From positions 800,602 to 864,601 of the forward strand of contig CAWBOY010000007.1 of NCBI GenBank assembly GCA_963790585.1: DNA of 64,000 bases, written 5' to 3'. Below the pieces are notes generated by a model. That model had not been told where the DNA came from. It saw only the letters and a list, made by a program, of their open reading frames with translations, and did not search any database. This DNA comes from CAWBOY01 sp963790585. Its GTDB lineage: Bacteria > Planctomycetota > Planctomycetia > Gemmatales > Gemmataceae. Positions 15,101 through 23,193 of this stretch are shown here, piece after piece. A program made the position numbers and the translations under genes. The stretch's first letter is position 1. Every line of letters begins with the position of its first letter.

Positions 15101-17768
15101 GGACGATCGTGGCCACGTCGCTGACAACAGGCCGTCACCTTGGGAAGATAATCTTATCAAAGGGCTCAAGGATCAAAAAAAGGAAAGTAAAGATCATCCC
15201 ATGCCAATGCTTGGTGCTGGCGGATTTGCGGCCGGCAGCAGGCCGGCGGCAGCCTCCCAAGTCGCCGGTGGAGCTGGCGGCGGCGGAATTGGGAGAGGGT
15301 TAGGCGATCCCCAGGCAGACGCCTTTGGCGGGATCGCTCGCAAACCAGCCGACGACATTGCGCGGCACAAAATGGCGAAGTCTTTAATTGTGCCAGGTAA
15401 GTCAAATCCCCTGCTCGACGATTTTCGCCGGCCGACCTTGGACGGCGAGAGCCGCGGCGGCTGGACAGACTCGCTCGCGCTCTTTAGCGACCAACCCGCT
15501 AAGTGGCAGGTTACAGGCCTCGGTAATAAAGACTCACGCGACCTGGCCTCCGCGAAAACCGATTCAGCGTCAACGCGCTGGAATCTGCCTCACGGTACCG
15601 TGCTTGACCGTGAGATTAAGGATCTACGTGGCGCGCAACAGCTCTCCGAGAATTTCTACTTCGAGAGTCGCCAAAACAATGAGATGAACAACTCCGTGAA
15701 TTCTACCCAGGGCATGAACTACGCCTTCGCGGCGCCGCTGTTTTATCGCTCTTATGCCTACACACGACGGCCCGCTCTATCGAAACCGGATAGCACGGAT
15801 ACAGTCTACTGGCATCCGGTCTTGATTCTGCCTCAGGGACGCGCGAGTTTCTCCTATGATATGGGAGACGCCACGACTACCTATCAGGCCACCGCGCAGG
15901 TTCACACGCTCGACGGCCGGTTCGGCGCGATTACAACTCCGATCTCCGTGCGGCGGCCAATTAATATCTTAGCTGCCACGCCGCGCGAGATCGGCGCCGG
16001 CGACATATTCGATGTCGCTGTCAATGTTTCAAACTCCACCGCCAAGTCGCGCTCCGTGCGCTTGAGTGTCAAACAACAACAGCATCTGACGTTGCTTTCC
16101 GGCCCTGAGCCGATCTTTGAGCTTCGGGCCGACAGCACGACACAGCGGATCTATCGGTTTCGATCGACTGTACCCCAGGGCGAGGCAGCGCTCCAGTTCG
16201 AAGCTACGTCCGAAGGGTTGGCTCCGGAGTTGCTGAGTCGCAGCGTGAAGATCCAACTGGAGGGCGTCAGGATCTCGGGCATCGCCGGCGACTTCCTCGA
16301 CAACCAAGCTTTGAACACATTGGTACTGCCGCAGAACGTCGTCAAGGGATCGCTTCGCGTCGGCCTTGAGGTGTATCCGCCGTCGCAGAAATCTTTGATG
16401 GACAATTTGGCCATGGCACCGAGCCAGCCGCTTTCAACTCCAGCGATTCAGAACCCAGCGCCTTCGGGTCCGGCTGCGCAAAGCCCGACAAAGCCGGCGA
16501 CTGCGGGCGTTAACAGTACGGCCGTCCGCTCGGCTCAAGGCTCCGTGCAGGAAGAAAAGATACAATCGTCGAACTATGCTGCCAGCCGCGCCCCGGCCGT
16601 GGAGGTGGAACTCCTTCAGAAAGCCAAACAGTCCCTACAAGACTCGCGTGAGGCAAATGAGAAGCGGGTCGCCAATGACACCACGTTGGCATTGCTAATC
16701 TGGGCGTTGACAGAGGGCTCAGCCGGTGAGGAGGTGAGCCGCGAGCTGGAGGCCTTGGCGACCAAGGCACGGACGTCCGATGATCCGTATTTTCAGACCT
16801 TGGTGGCTAACAGCCTGATCAATAGCGGCCGCACGGCTTCGGCTATTGAGCTGCTACGCTCCATTGCCGCCGTCCAGAAAGAAGATGGCCGAGTGCTACC
16901 GACCAAGCAAGAGGGCAAAGACGCCGCGATCGAGACGACCGCGCTCGCCGCGCTCGGTTGGCTCCGTGCCAATCCCGGCACATTTCACGAACCCGCGCAC
17001 CGCGCGATCCTTTGGCTCCAGACACAGAAAGAACTGCAGACGAACGACAATAACGATCGCCAAACGCTTATTTCGCGTAAGGCCCAGGACACCTTTAGTC
17101 GCCTTAACAGCCGGCCCGCAACCGCTGGCCAGGTCAAGGTATATCTGGACAATGTGGAACTCGGTAAGCGCTCGTTTCCCTCCAACGTCAACACCCCTAT
17201 GAGTTTGAATATCGAGCAACCCGAGCGCTATCTCAAGGCGGGCGCCAATCGCCTGCGCACGGAAGTGACAGGAAACAACGTCTTTCCCTATTCCCTTAAT
17301 TGGTCCTACCAGATCCCCGCGCCGCCCAACAACCCCGACGCTCCGCTGCAATTGACGACGACACTGGACCGGACAACGGCGAATGAAGGCGAGACGGTGC
17401 GCCTGGTCATCACCATTGAAAACACCCGCGGTAAGACGGCCGGCCCCGTCACCGCCGTCGTCGGCCTGCCCGCCGGCCTCGGCCTGCCCTACGACCTCAT
17501 GCAGCTTCGCCAATATCTTAAACCACAAAATGGCAAGCAACCGTCGTTGACCGGCTTCACCCTGGAGGGCCGCGAGCTCCAGTTGAATCTTCCCGAAGTG
17601 GCACCCGGCCAAAAGCTGGAGATCCCGGTCGATCTCATCTGCCGCATCCCGGGCGAATATCGCGGCCCTTGCAGCAAAGCTTGGATGGCGAATCTGACGA
17701 CCAAGAAAGCTTGGGCCGATCCCGTGCGGATAGAGATCAAATCGCGGGGAGTGGTGGTGACGAAGTGA
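12183..17768 (+). CDS. Anti-sigma zinc finger fused to alpha-2-macroglobulin-like ectodomain
   Basis: A 1861-residue protein. Residues 1-50 hold a zf-HC2 anti-sigma finger: Cys4, His30, Cys34, Cys37 (HVDACPSC). A transmembrane helix follows at about 91-110. The ectodomain has the MG2 signature TDRPIYRPGDTVYFRSL at about 276-292 and several macroglobulin beta domains. A hydrophobic pair at about 914-932 and 943-962 may cross the membrane twice. An A2M domain follows near 1208-1290 (HTLDGRFGAITTPISVRRP), then a Ser/Pro/Ala-rich linker, an alpha-toroid-like part and a C-terminal beta domain. No CxEQ thioester is seen. It follows an ECF sigma gene, so it is probably that factor's membrane anti-sigma. 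This architecture is unusual. Confidence 0.85.
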   Translation: MDRCQATKAQLLEYVYDLLDESEQTALRTHVDACPSCQASLVAVRSQKTLLAAAARKEFPNVHFVAPSQETPVSLPFQQPKHERRRSWRRWAVAAAVLLTCAGLGFPAYFVTNDITRTHQVVADYKNELDRTHARREEAVELLAALPTQFSRETEELRQVELKEALKVELVGAATLTNGLSNTLQIRTSNLRGEATGATVTAFLADELGRRAPLLPVQPRPEELGSYQVSLPMDLSLLPTKAPLLIVEAWREGGAKVELRQGLEIAPPSAQTHLVTDRPIYRPGDTVYFRSLTLDRATLRPLSERLQLNYFVTPPSGEPLVITGTDQLAQEDPKTGKRTGVVGPDGKPTFGIGAASFRLAENAPVGDYTVTVRPSLDSVESATRVFPEQSRTFTVAPYTRPRILKKVDLVSAPDALGEDMVVRCEASKPSGEPLAQRPISASLRIDGKDLDAKGLLAPKPITATTNANGVAELRFKLPTQVEQGVMNLTVQFSDGVNVESVVKSLPLIAGPLQVEFFPEGGETLLAGVPNRVYFQARTASGQPIDLSGKLLEDGRALDVVVRTLHDDAQPALNQGRGSFTFTPQQGKRYALELPSRNGAVIRDLPPVRTSGVLLSVPDAVDDANKPLKVLVQGQRQRAVLVAVSCRGIILDTARLAPNETEARLNPRSTTGGVCRVTVYDEPSADRSSPRPLAERLIFRRPTKTLDLALKADKDGYAPGETAQVALTARDQSGVEVPAIGLVSVIDRSVLSLANDRIAHSMPAHFLLAVEANRPNDLENADILLSSQPGAAAALDLLLGTQGWRAYVAPDWSWLCRSPAYWLRIGLEQLLAPSEAPSDANRLLVRAAHTPIGGPAFRESLAKISNGYQNKEVLLRKQFVVAQFKVDSLRADPEVQAATARLNDYQRGLERLRGLVLPLVTLVLTFTTAGLLWRSRKHLYSWRPALITGIVAVASLLLTLGWRPQVGVPLPVDLDDRGHVADNRPSPWEDNLIKGLKDQKKESKDHPMPMLGAGGFAAGSRPAAASQVAGGAGGGGIGRGLGDPQADAFGGIARKPADDIARHKMAKSLIVPGKSNPLLDDFRRPTLDGESRGGWTDSLALFSDQPAKWQVTGLGNKDSRDLASAKTDSASTRWNLPHGTVLDREIKDLRGAQQLSENFYFESRQNNEMNNSVNSTQGMNYAFAAPLFYRSYAYTRRPALSKPDSTDTVYWHPVLILPQGRASFSYDMGDATTTYQATAQVHTLDGRFGAITTPISVRRPINILAATPREIGAGDIFDVAVNVSNSTAKSRSVRLSVKQQQHLTLLSGPEPIFELRADSTTQRIYRFRSTVPQGEAALQFEATSEGLAPELLSRSVKIQLEGVRISGIAGDFLDNQALNTLVLPQNVVKGSLRVGLEVYPPSQKSLMDNLAMAPSQPLSTPAIQNPAPSGPAAQSPTKPATAGVNSTAVRSAQGSVQEEKIQSSNYAASRAPAVEVELLQKAKQSLQDSREANEKRVANDTTLALLIWALTEGSAGEEVSRELEALATKARTSDDPYFQTLVANSLINSGRTASAIELLRSIAAVQKEDGRVLPTKQEGKDAAIETTALAALGWLRANPGTFHEPAHRAILWLQTQKELQTNDNNDRQTLISRKAQDTFSRLNSRPATAGQVKVYLDNVELGKRSFPSNVNTPMSLNIEQPERYLKAGANRLRTEVTGNNVFPYSLNWSYQIPAPPNNPDAPLQLTTTLDRTTANEGETVRLVITIENTRGKTAGPVTAVVGLPAGLGLPYDLMQLRQYLKPQNGKQPSLTGFTLEGRELQLNLPEVAPGQKLEIPVDLICRIPGEYRGPCSKAWMANLTTKKAWADPVRIEIKSRGVVVTK

Positions 17769-17782
17769 TAGGTGAACCTGCA

Positions 17783-17871
17783 ATTGTGGCGCGGTCTCCA
17801 CGCGGTCACGCCGTTGTAGCGCCACAATATGAGACGCATCAGAGCCCCGCGCCTGCGCTTGGGGCTGGTAA
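17783..17871. repeat. Inverted repeat plus a single CCAGCCCCAAGCGC-family unit
   Basis: ATTGTGGCGC at 17783-17792 pairs with GCGCCACAAT at 17819-17828, a possible transcript-end hairpin behind the macroglobulin gene. Next to it, 17842-17871 is one reversed unit of the repeat family found as a long pair at 40810-40906 and as singles at 45265 and 60974. The facing gene ends at 17898. Confidence 0.6.
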
Positions 17872-17897
17872 GGCGGTCACTGATGACAATCACATAC

Positions 17898-18422
17898 TCA
17901 CGACTTATCCTTCTTGAACTCCAAATAGATCACTTTCTTCTTCGCCGACTTGAGCTCCGTAGGCCGTTCCTTTAACTCCGCCTCGGCCATGCACAGTTTC
18001 AGGACATCACCCGAAATCTCGTAGATGCCAAGACTGGTCTCTTTGGCTTCCTTGACCAATGCCTCCTCGACGTCGATCGTTTTCGGCATCTTGGCGGCAT
18101 CAGTTTTGAACGTGAAAGGGATCGTCTCTTTTTCAATCTGAACGGTTAGCTTGTTGTCCTTGAAAGTGAACTTGGCCTTGAGCAGGCCGACTTGCGATTC
18201 GCCGTTCTCATCCGCCTTGGTCACTTCCCAGGTGCCTTCCAGGTCGCTCTTGGGCTTCTCGGCCGTCGCCTTGTCGTCTTTGGGCTTGGCATCTTTCGTG
18301 GGCTCGGTTTTGTCTTTTTTGTCCTTCGTTTCCTGGAATGACGCCGCCGAAGAAATCGCATTTTCGGCCATGAATGTCAGCAGCGCAACAAGCAGTAAGG
18401 GCCAGCGAAAACGAACTATCAT
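17898..18422 (-). CDS. TIGR03067-type secreted protein
   Basis: With the start at MIVRFRWPLLLVALLTF (18420-18422) the protein has 174 residues, with a signal peptide followed by a Lys/Asp-rich spacer (KDKKDKTEPTKDAKPKDD). The remainder has the planctomycete TIGR03067 pattern: DLEGTWEVTKADENG, LLKAKFTFKDNKLTV, TIDVEEALVKE and GIYEISGDVLKLCM. Proteins of this group are short beta-rich domains exported in Gemmata-like bacteria; function unknown. It is the last gene of the long minus-strand block. An upstream in-frame ATG would add 26 residues and spoil the signal peptide. Confidence 0.75.
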   Translation of the reverse strand: MIVRFRWPLLLVALLTFMAENAISSAASFQETKDKKDKTEPTKDAKPKDDKATAEKPKSDLEGTWEVTKADENGESQVGLLKAKFTFKDNKLTVQIEKETIPFTFKTDAAKMPKTIDVEEALVKEAKETSLGIYEISGDVLKLCMAEAELKERPTELKSAKKKVIYLEFKKDKS

Positions 18423-18543
18423 AGTCAAGTTCTCAATAAGTAACAGGAAATGGGTTGTTTTTGCACAACGCAGCATAGCGGGCTCTGGTCCGGCACGCAA
18501 CGCCTACAACGGACCGCTGAACGTCACTTGAGTCCTGTAAACT

Positions 18544-19779
18544 TCATTTTTTCCCTGCTGCCTTGATCAAGCCAGTGTCAACCCAATTTACCAATCCTTG
18601 AACGTCGCCGCGCGAACCGTAGTCTACGACAAGGGTCAGTGTTCGGGCATGTTCCACTTGAGCCATGATAGGCATCGGCCCCTTCGCAAAGGTCAAATCA
18701 CCCTTCCAGCCGAGATCGACGGATTTGCCGTCCACGAGAACGTCGACGCGCGCGCTGCCGAGCCGGCCGCGGCGCTCGTCGAGCCCGACGAGTGCCTCAA
18801 AGCGTTCGCAACCGGCCGGGATTTCATAAGTGACTTTGGATCGGCTATGCAGCGATAGCCCGCGATCATAGGTAGAGCCCGCCAGGCGCAAGTCGAGACC
18901 TTGGGCCGTGCCGTCGCGGCCGAGGGGCCAGCGCGGAGCCTTGTCGCCGAGAAAGGGGGTGAATTCATACGCCTTCGGCTCGAGATCGGTCAACTGTATC
19001 ACGCGCTGCGACAGCCATTCGATCGATGCGATCTCCTCAACCGGGACCTGGATCGGCATGCCCCATGCGGTCGTCGCGGTCAGAAGTTTGCCGTCCTTGC
19101 AGACTGCGCTCGACAGCGTCAGCCTCGACCCGGTGCCCGCGAGGATCAAGCGCGCCTGCAAGCCTTTGGCTTTCGGTTTTTCCGCTAGATCCGTGCTTAG
19201 GGCCACTAGAGACACTTGAGATCGTTTAACTGTCGATTTCTTTTTGTCTACTTCGATGTCGATCCGGTCCGCCTCGAAGGCTTCCAAAACCCCCTCGAGC
19301 GTGTCACCGTTTCGCAAAAGAACCAAGTCCTTTTTTCGCTTGGCGGTCAGAAACTCGCGCCGGAACGCTTCCCAGTTGTCGACATTCGCGGGCGGACTAA
19401 GCCAAATGAGCGATACGAAGCCAACAGAAACCGACGCATCCTTTGCTTCCGCAGCCAGCGCTGATCGAAACACCAGCCGCTCGCCGTCGAGCCGCAATGT
19501 CTTGAACGGCACCTGATCGCCGTTCGTGAGGACGAGGTGATCGTAGCCCGGAGGCGGCGGAATCGGCATGCCGACACGCCTCAGTGAGCGTGCGTCAGCC
19601 CCGGCGATCTTCGCGCTGGGCTGACCACCCAGACGAAGCGACCAATCCGCGGATAGTTCTTCGAGCGTTCCTTGCACGGTCTTACCGTCGATCGTTCGCA
19701 AGACAAATAGCGACGGCTTCGGAGCCTCCGCGCGAACGAAGGTGAATACCGTAGTCAGAATAAGGACGAGAGGAGTCAT
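18544..19779 (-). CDS. Secreted NPCBM-domain protein
   Basis: A 411-residue protein with a signal peptide (MTPLVLILTTVFTFVRAEA). The C-terminal third has the NPCBM/NEW2 pattern: YDRGLSLHSRSKVTYEIPAG, CERFEALVGLDERRG, VDVLVDGKSVD and TLTLVVDYGSRGDVQG, NWVDTGLI. This is a galactose-binding-like carbohydrate-binding fold. The N-terminal two thirds repeat short beta units (VRTIDGKTVQGTLEEL, LRNGDTLEGVLEAFEADRI) that recall Sm-like or SH3-like pieces. It probably binds cell-surface or extracellular glycan. It follows the QW-repeat gene by 46 bases on the same strand. Confidence 0.8.
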   Translation of the reverse strand: MTPLVLILTTVFTFVRAEAPKPSLFVLRTIDGKTVQGTLEELSADWSLRLGGQPSAKIAGADARSLRRVGMPIPPPPGYDHLVLTNGDQVPFKTLRLDGERLVFRSALAAEAKDASVSVGFVSLIWLSPPANVDNWEAFRREFLTAKRKKDLVLLRNGDTLEGVLEAFEADRIDIEVDKKKSTVKRSQVSLVALSTDLAEKPKAKGLQARLILAGTGSRLTLSSAVCKDGKLLTATTAWGMPIQVPVEEIASIEWLSQRVIQLTDLEPKAYEFTPFLGDKAPRWPLGRDGTAQGLDLRLAGSTYDRGLSLHSRSKVTYEIPAGCERFEALVGLDERRGRLGSARVDVLVDGKSVDLGWKGDLTFAKGPMPIMAQVEHARTLTLVVDYGSRGDVQGLVNWVDTGLIKAAGKK

Positions 19780-19825
19780 TCAACGTTCTGAGGAAAAATC
19801 TGGAGGAACCGGAGTAGCGACGTCT

Positions 19826-20971
19826 TCATTTCTGCAGGATTGGCAAATAGTTGTTTGGCACCTGCAGGATGATGCACGCCATTGCCGTGGCGTAATGGGT
19901 ATCGATGCCGTCCTCCCAGCTGCCGTCGTTCTGGCGGCAGGCGAGAAGCTCGTCTCGGATGGTGGGATACCAGTTCGCCCAATAGGAGCCGCCGGCGGTC
20001 CACATTGCCTGGACCGCGTAGTAATGGCCGTAGAAGTAATGCATCCGTTCCTGCCGGCCACTCACGAGGTTAATGCTCGATAGCGGTACGGGGCGGTTTT
20101 TGAGCATGAAATCGAGGCCCTTGGCAACCTCGGGGACGATATTACCGTCTTTATCCTTGAGGTAGATACCAGCGCGATTGAGCGCGGAGACCCCGGCGGC
20201 TGTGCGTGCGAAGCTCTCCGAATTATTCGCGCCGATCGGAACGGGGGCCTGATACCGGAAAAAGCCATCGGGCGACTGACACCTTTTGACATACTCGACG
20301 CAGGCCTTCACAACGTTCGAAGGAACTTCGATCCCGGAGTTGCGAGCCGCCCGCAGAGCCATCATTTGGCACACGGTAACCGACAAATCCGCTTCGTCTG
20401 GAAAAGGAATGTAGCGCCAACCGCCCTCGCGGTTTTGTGAGTGGAGAATCACCTTGACGGCTTGATGCAGCTTTTCGTCGACGCGGCGGCGGAGTTCGCG
20501 GTCGTGAATCATGCCCGCGACTTCGGACAGGAACAGAGTTCCAAAGCCATGGCCATACATAGGGCCTTGTTGAAAGGAATTAGGATTATTTAGGAAGCCG
20601 ACCGGCGTTGTTCCTGCCGTCGTGCTCAAGATTGCCCGCGCGCAGTCGGTCACGGCTCGGCCGTAAGGCCCGCGGTTCGGCTGATTTCCCGCAGCCATGT
20701 AGGCCAAGCCGACGAGGCTTGTTACGGCAATGTGTCCCTGGCGCAGCCGCAGATTTGTACCGTACCCATCTCGGCTGCGCGATCTATAAAGGAACGCCAA
20801 CGCTTCATCGATAGCCGTGTCGGTGCGCACGGTGACCATGCCGCGCGAGGCCGACCCGTCCGGCAGCGCCTCGCGGCTATCGGAGTTATCGCCCGGCAGC
20901 GCGAAGCAAGTTGTCGAAGCCCCCAGGAGGGCAGCTCCGCCGCGAGTTAAGAAACGCCGTCGATTCATCAT
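19826..20971 (-). CDS. Tat-exported QW-repeat (prenyltransferase/squalene-cyclase fold) protein, copy 2
   Basis: A 381-residue protein with a twin-arginine signal (MMNRRRFLTRGG, then a hydrophobic stretch). The body consists of alpha-toroid repeats with QW-type motifs: SQNREGGWRYIP, CQSPDGFFRY, CRQNDGSWEDG, and the ending DTHYATAMACIILQVPNNYL. The fold is that of terpene cyclases, but the catalytic DxDD of squalene-hopene cyclases is not visible, so this is probably a binding or structural relative. It shares its ending and most motifs with the gene just upstream (20993-22137), a tandem duplication. Confidence 0.82.
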   Translation of the reverse strand: MMNRRRFLTRGGAALLGASTTCFALPGDNSDSREALPDGSASRGMVTVRTDTAIDEALAFLYRSRSRDGYGTNLRLRQGHIAVTSLVGLAYMAAGNQPNRGPYGRAVTDCARAILSTTAGTTPVGFLNNPNSFQQGPMYGHGFGTLFLSEVAGMIHDRELRRRVDEKLHQAVKVILHSQNREGGWRYIPFPDEADLSVTVCQMMALRAARNSGIEVPSNVVKACVEYVKRCQSPDGFFRYQAPVPIGANNSESFARTAAGVSALNRAGIYLKDKDGNIVPEVAKGLDFMLKNRPVPLSSINLVSGRQERMHYFYGHYYAVQAMWTAGGSYWANWYPTIRDELLACRQNDGSWEDGIDTHYATAMACIILQVPNNYLPILQK

Positions 20972-20992
20972 CTTCCGTCCCTCGCTCGCGAA

Positions 20993-22137
20993 TCACTTTT
21001 GGAGAATCGGCAGGTAATTGTTGGGCACCTGCAGAATGATGCACGCCATTGCCGTTGCATAATGGGAATCGACCGCGTCCGCCCAACTGCCATTGGGCAG
21101 TTGCGTTTCGAGTAACTGATCTCGAATGTAGGGGAACCACTCCATCCAGTATTTGCCGCCCGCGGTCCACATCGCCTGGACGGCGTAATAATGGCCATAA
21201 AAGTAGTGCAAGCTCGACCCGCCGCGACCGCCGAAGCCGCCGATTAAGGGCCGATGAGCCAGCATATATTCGAGCCCGCGCTCGACTTCCGGGACGTTAG
21301 CGCCGCCGGCGTCCTTGAGATAGATGCCGGCACTATTGAGGGCCGATACGCCGGCCGCCGTTCGAGCGAAAGCATCGCCGTTGGCGCGGTTCGACGTCAA
21401 TTGATAGCGATACGAGCCGTCGCTTTGCTGGCATTTTTTAACGTATTGGACGCAATGGACGACCTTGGCACTCGGCACGCTGATACCGGCATTGCGCGCA
21501 GATGCAGGGCCATCATTTGGCACACCGTGACCGACAGATCGGCATCGTTAGGAGACGGCATATAACGCCAGCCGCCTTCGTGATTTTGAGCGTTAAGAAT
21601 AAGCTGGACCGCTTGCTTCAGGCGCTCGCGAATCGTCACGCGCAACTGTTTGTCGTGAACCATGCCACAGGCTTCGGCGAGGAATAGGGTGCCAAAGCCA
21701 TGCCCATACATGGCGCCATTGCGGTCGCCGCCGATGGGATTAAGAAAGCCAAGCCGCTCGGGTATTAGACGGAGAAGATACTGAAGCGCTCTTGTAACGC
21801 AGGTGCCGTAAATACCGCGGTTTGGCTGGTGGCCCGCGGCCATGAATGCCAATCCGGCGAGGCTCGTAATCGCCACATGGCTTTCGTAACGGCCATTGCC
21901 GAACGCTCCGTCCGTTCGGCCCGGCTCGCGCCGCTGATTTTGGGAGAGGTATCTCAGGCCACGATCGATCGCGGCGTCCGTGGCATCCGTGATCATGCCA
22001 CGCGCCGAAGAGCCGTCCGGCAAAAATTCGTCTCCCTGGCCACCGGCGGGATTATCGCCGCCAAGCCCGAAGCAGGCACTGGCTGTACCGAGGAACGTCA
22101 AACCGCTGCGGGTGAGGAGACTGCGCCTGGTCATCAT
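20993..22137 (-). CDS. Tat-exported QW-repeat protein, copy 1 (frameshifted)
   Basis: The N-terminal part starts MMTRRSLLTRSGLTFLG, a Tat-like signal, and contains AQNHEGGWRYMPSPNDADLS. Near 21505 a base is missing; the remainder continues in another frame as SARNAGISVPSAKVVHCVQY and ends ATAMACIILQVPNNYLPILQ, as in copy 2. Joined, the length is about 381 residues, equal to copy 2, so the indel is probably technical. Its ATG lies 3 bases after the stop of the Gly-rich gene. QW-repeat genes at the end of MoxR/BatA blocks are typical of planctomycetes; their role is unknown. Confidence 0.8.
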
Positions 22138-22140
22138 GGC

Positions 22141-23193
22141 TCATTTCCCCTTGTCCCGATTTTGAGCGGCAATGCTGCTGTAGTACTTGGAGATCTGATC
22201 CTTGTGCTTGGCCATGAACTTCTTGTCGGCGAAATAGGTATCCATTTCGGCTCGCAGGGCTTCGGGCAGATGGCCCCAGGCGTCGGTCTTGTTGTCGTCA
22301 CGCGGATTAAGCGGCGGAAACGTCTTCGGGCTCGGCGGCGGTCCGTTGTTGCCGCCGCCATTGCCGCCTGGATTGTTTCCCGTATTTTGGGCCATCTGAT
22401 TGCCCTGCCTTTGGCCGCGACCCTGTCCTTGGCCCTGCGCCATTTGCTGTCCCCCTTGTCCGCCTTGGCCTCCGCCTAGACGTTGACCACGGCGACTGTC
22501 GCGCCGGACCTGCTGTTGTCCTTGCCCCTGGCCGCGGCCGCCTTGATTTCCGCCACCGCCGCCTTTGTTTCCTTCACCTTGGTTTCCGCCACCACCGCCA
22601 CCACCATTATTTTGATCACCTTGGTTTCCGCCGCCGCCTTTGTTTCCTTCACCTTGATTTCCGCCGCCTCCTCCGCCCCCACCGCCACCTCCTCCTCCGC
22701 CTCCTCCTCCACTATTATTGTCCTGAAGTAGCAATTCGAGATCCTTGATGACGTCATCCTGCTTTTGAATCAGGCCTTCATTGACATCTTTGCCGTCAAG
22801 CTGATCGCCGACGTCGCGCAGGTTGCGGCTGACGCGCTCGAGGATCTCCTGGTCATTGCGCTCCGGAGGAACGGGGCCATCTTCGGGAACGGGATTCTCT
22901 TCCTTCTTTTCGGGCTTTTGATCCTTGTCTTCCGGTTTCTGAGCGTCCTTCTTGGCCTGATCCTTGCGCTCCTCGGCTTTGAGATCGCCGTCCTTCTCCT
23001 CCGGTTTCCTGAGATCCGGCAGCACCGGATCACTGGCAGGCTTCTTCTTTTTAAGACGAACGGGACCGTCCTCGTCCTTTTTCGTGGCGTCCTTGGCGGG
23101 CGGGTCGTCCTGCCAATTCACGAACGGCCGAGCCTCAGCCAGGCAGACGAACGAGAACAAACCGGCCAGCAATAGTGACAGCAAACGCTTCAT
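22141..23193 (-). CDS. Secreted low-complexity Gly/Gln/Asn-rich protein
   Basis: A 350-residue protein with a signal peptide (MKRLLSLLLAGLFSFVCLAE), a Lys/Glu/Asp-rich part with a coiled stretch (LERVSRNLRDVGDQLDGK, IQKQDDVIKDLELLLQD), then a long tract of Gly runs with NQGEGNKGGGG repeats, and a conserved end (LPEALRAEMDTYFADKKFMA, then QISKYYSSIAAQ). The last part is also seen in planctomycete proteins of this cluster. The ATG overlaps the stop of the coiled-coil gene as ATGA. The Gly tract is prone to replication or assembly slippage, so its true length is uncertain. Confidence 0.75.
   Translation of the reverse strand: MKRLLSLLLAGLFSFVCLAEARPFVNWQDDPPAKDATKKDEDGPVRLKKKKPASDPVLPDLRKPEEKDGDLKAEERKDQAKKDAQKPEDKDQKPEKKEENPVPEDGPVPPERNDQEILERVSRNLRDVGDQLDGKDVNEGLIQKQDDVIKDLELLLQDNNSGGGGGGGGGGGGGGGGGNQGEGNKGGGGNQGDQNNGGGGGGGNQGEGNKGGGGGNQGGRGQGQGQQQVRRDSRRGQRLGGGQGGQGGQQMAQGQGQGRGQRQGNQMAQNTGNNPGGNGGGNNGPPPSPKTFPPLNPRDDNKTDAWGHLPEALRAEMDTYFADKKFMAKHKDQISKYYSSIAAQNRDKGK

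Noticed and set aside
12183..17768. Active thioester protease trap
   Set aside because: No CxEQ motif is visible in the long protein, so a covalent trap is not supported.
19826..22137. Squalene-hopene cyclase pair
   Set aside because: QW-type repeats are present but the catalytic DxDD is not seen, so a cyclase function is not claimed.
22476..22757. Repetitive frames on both strands across the Gly-rich tract
   Set aside because: They are frame shadows of the Gly codon runs.
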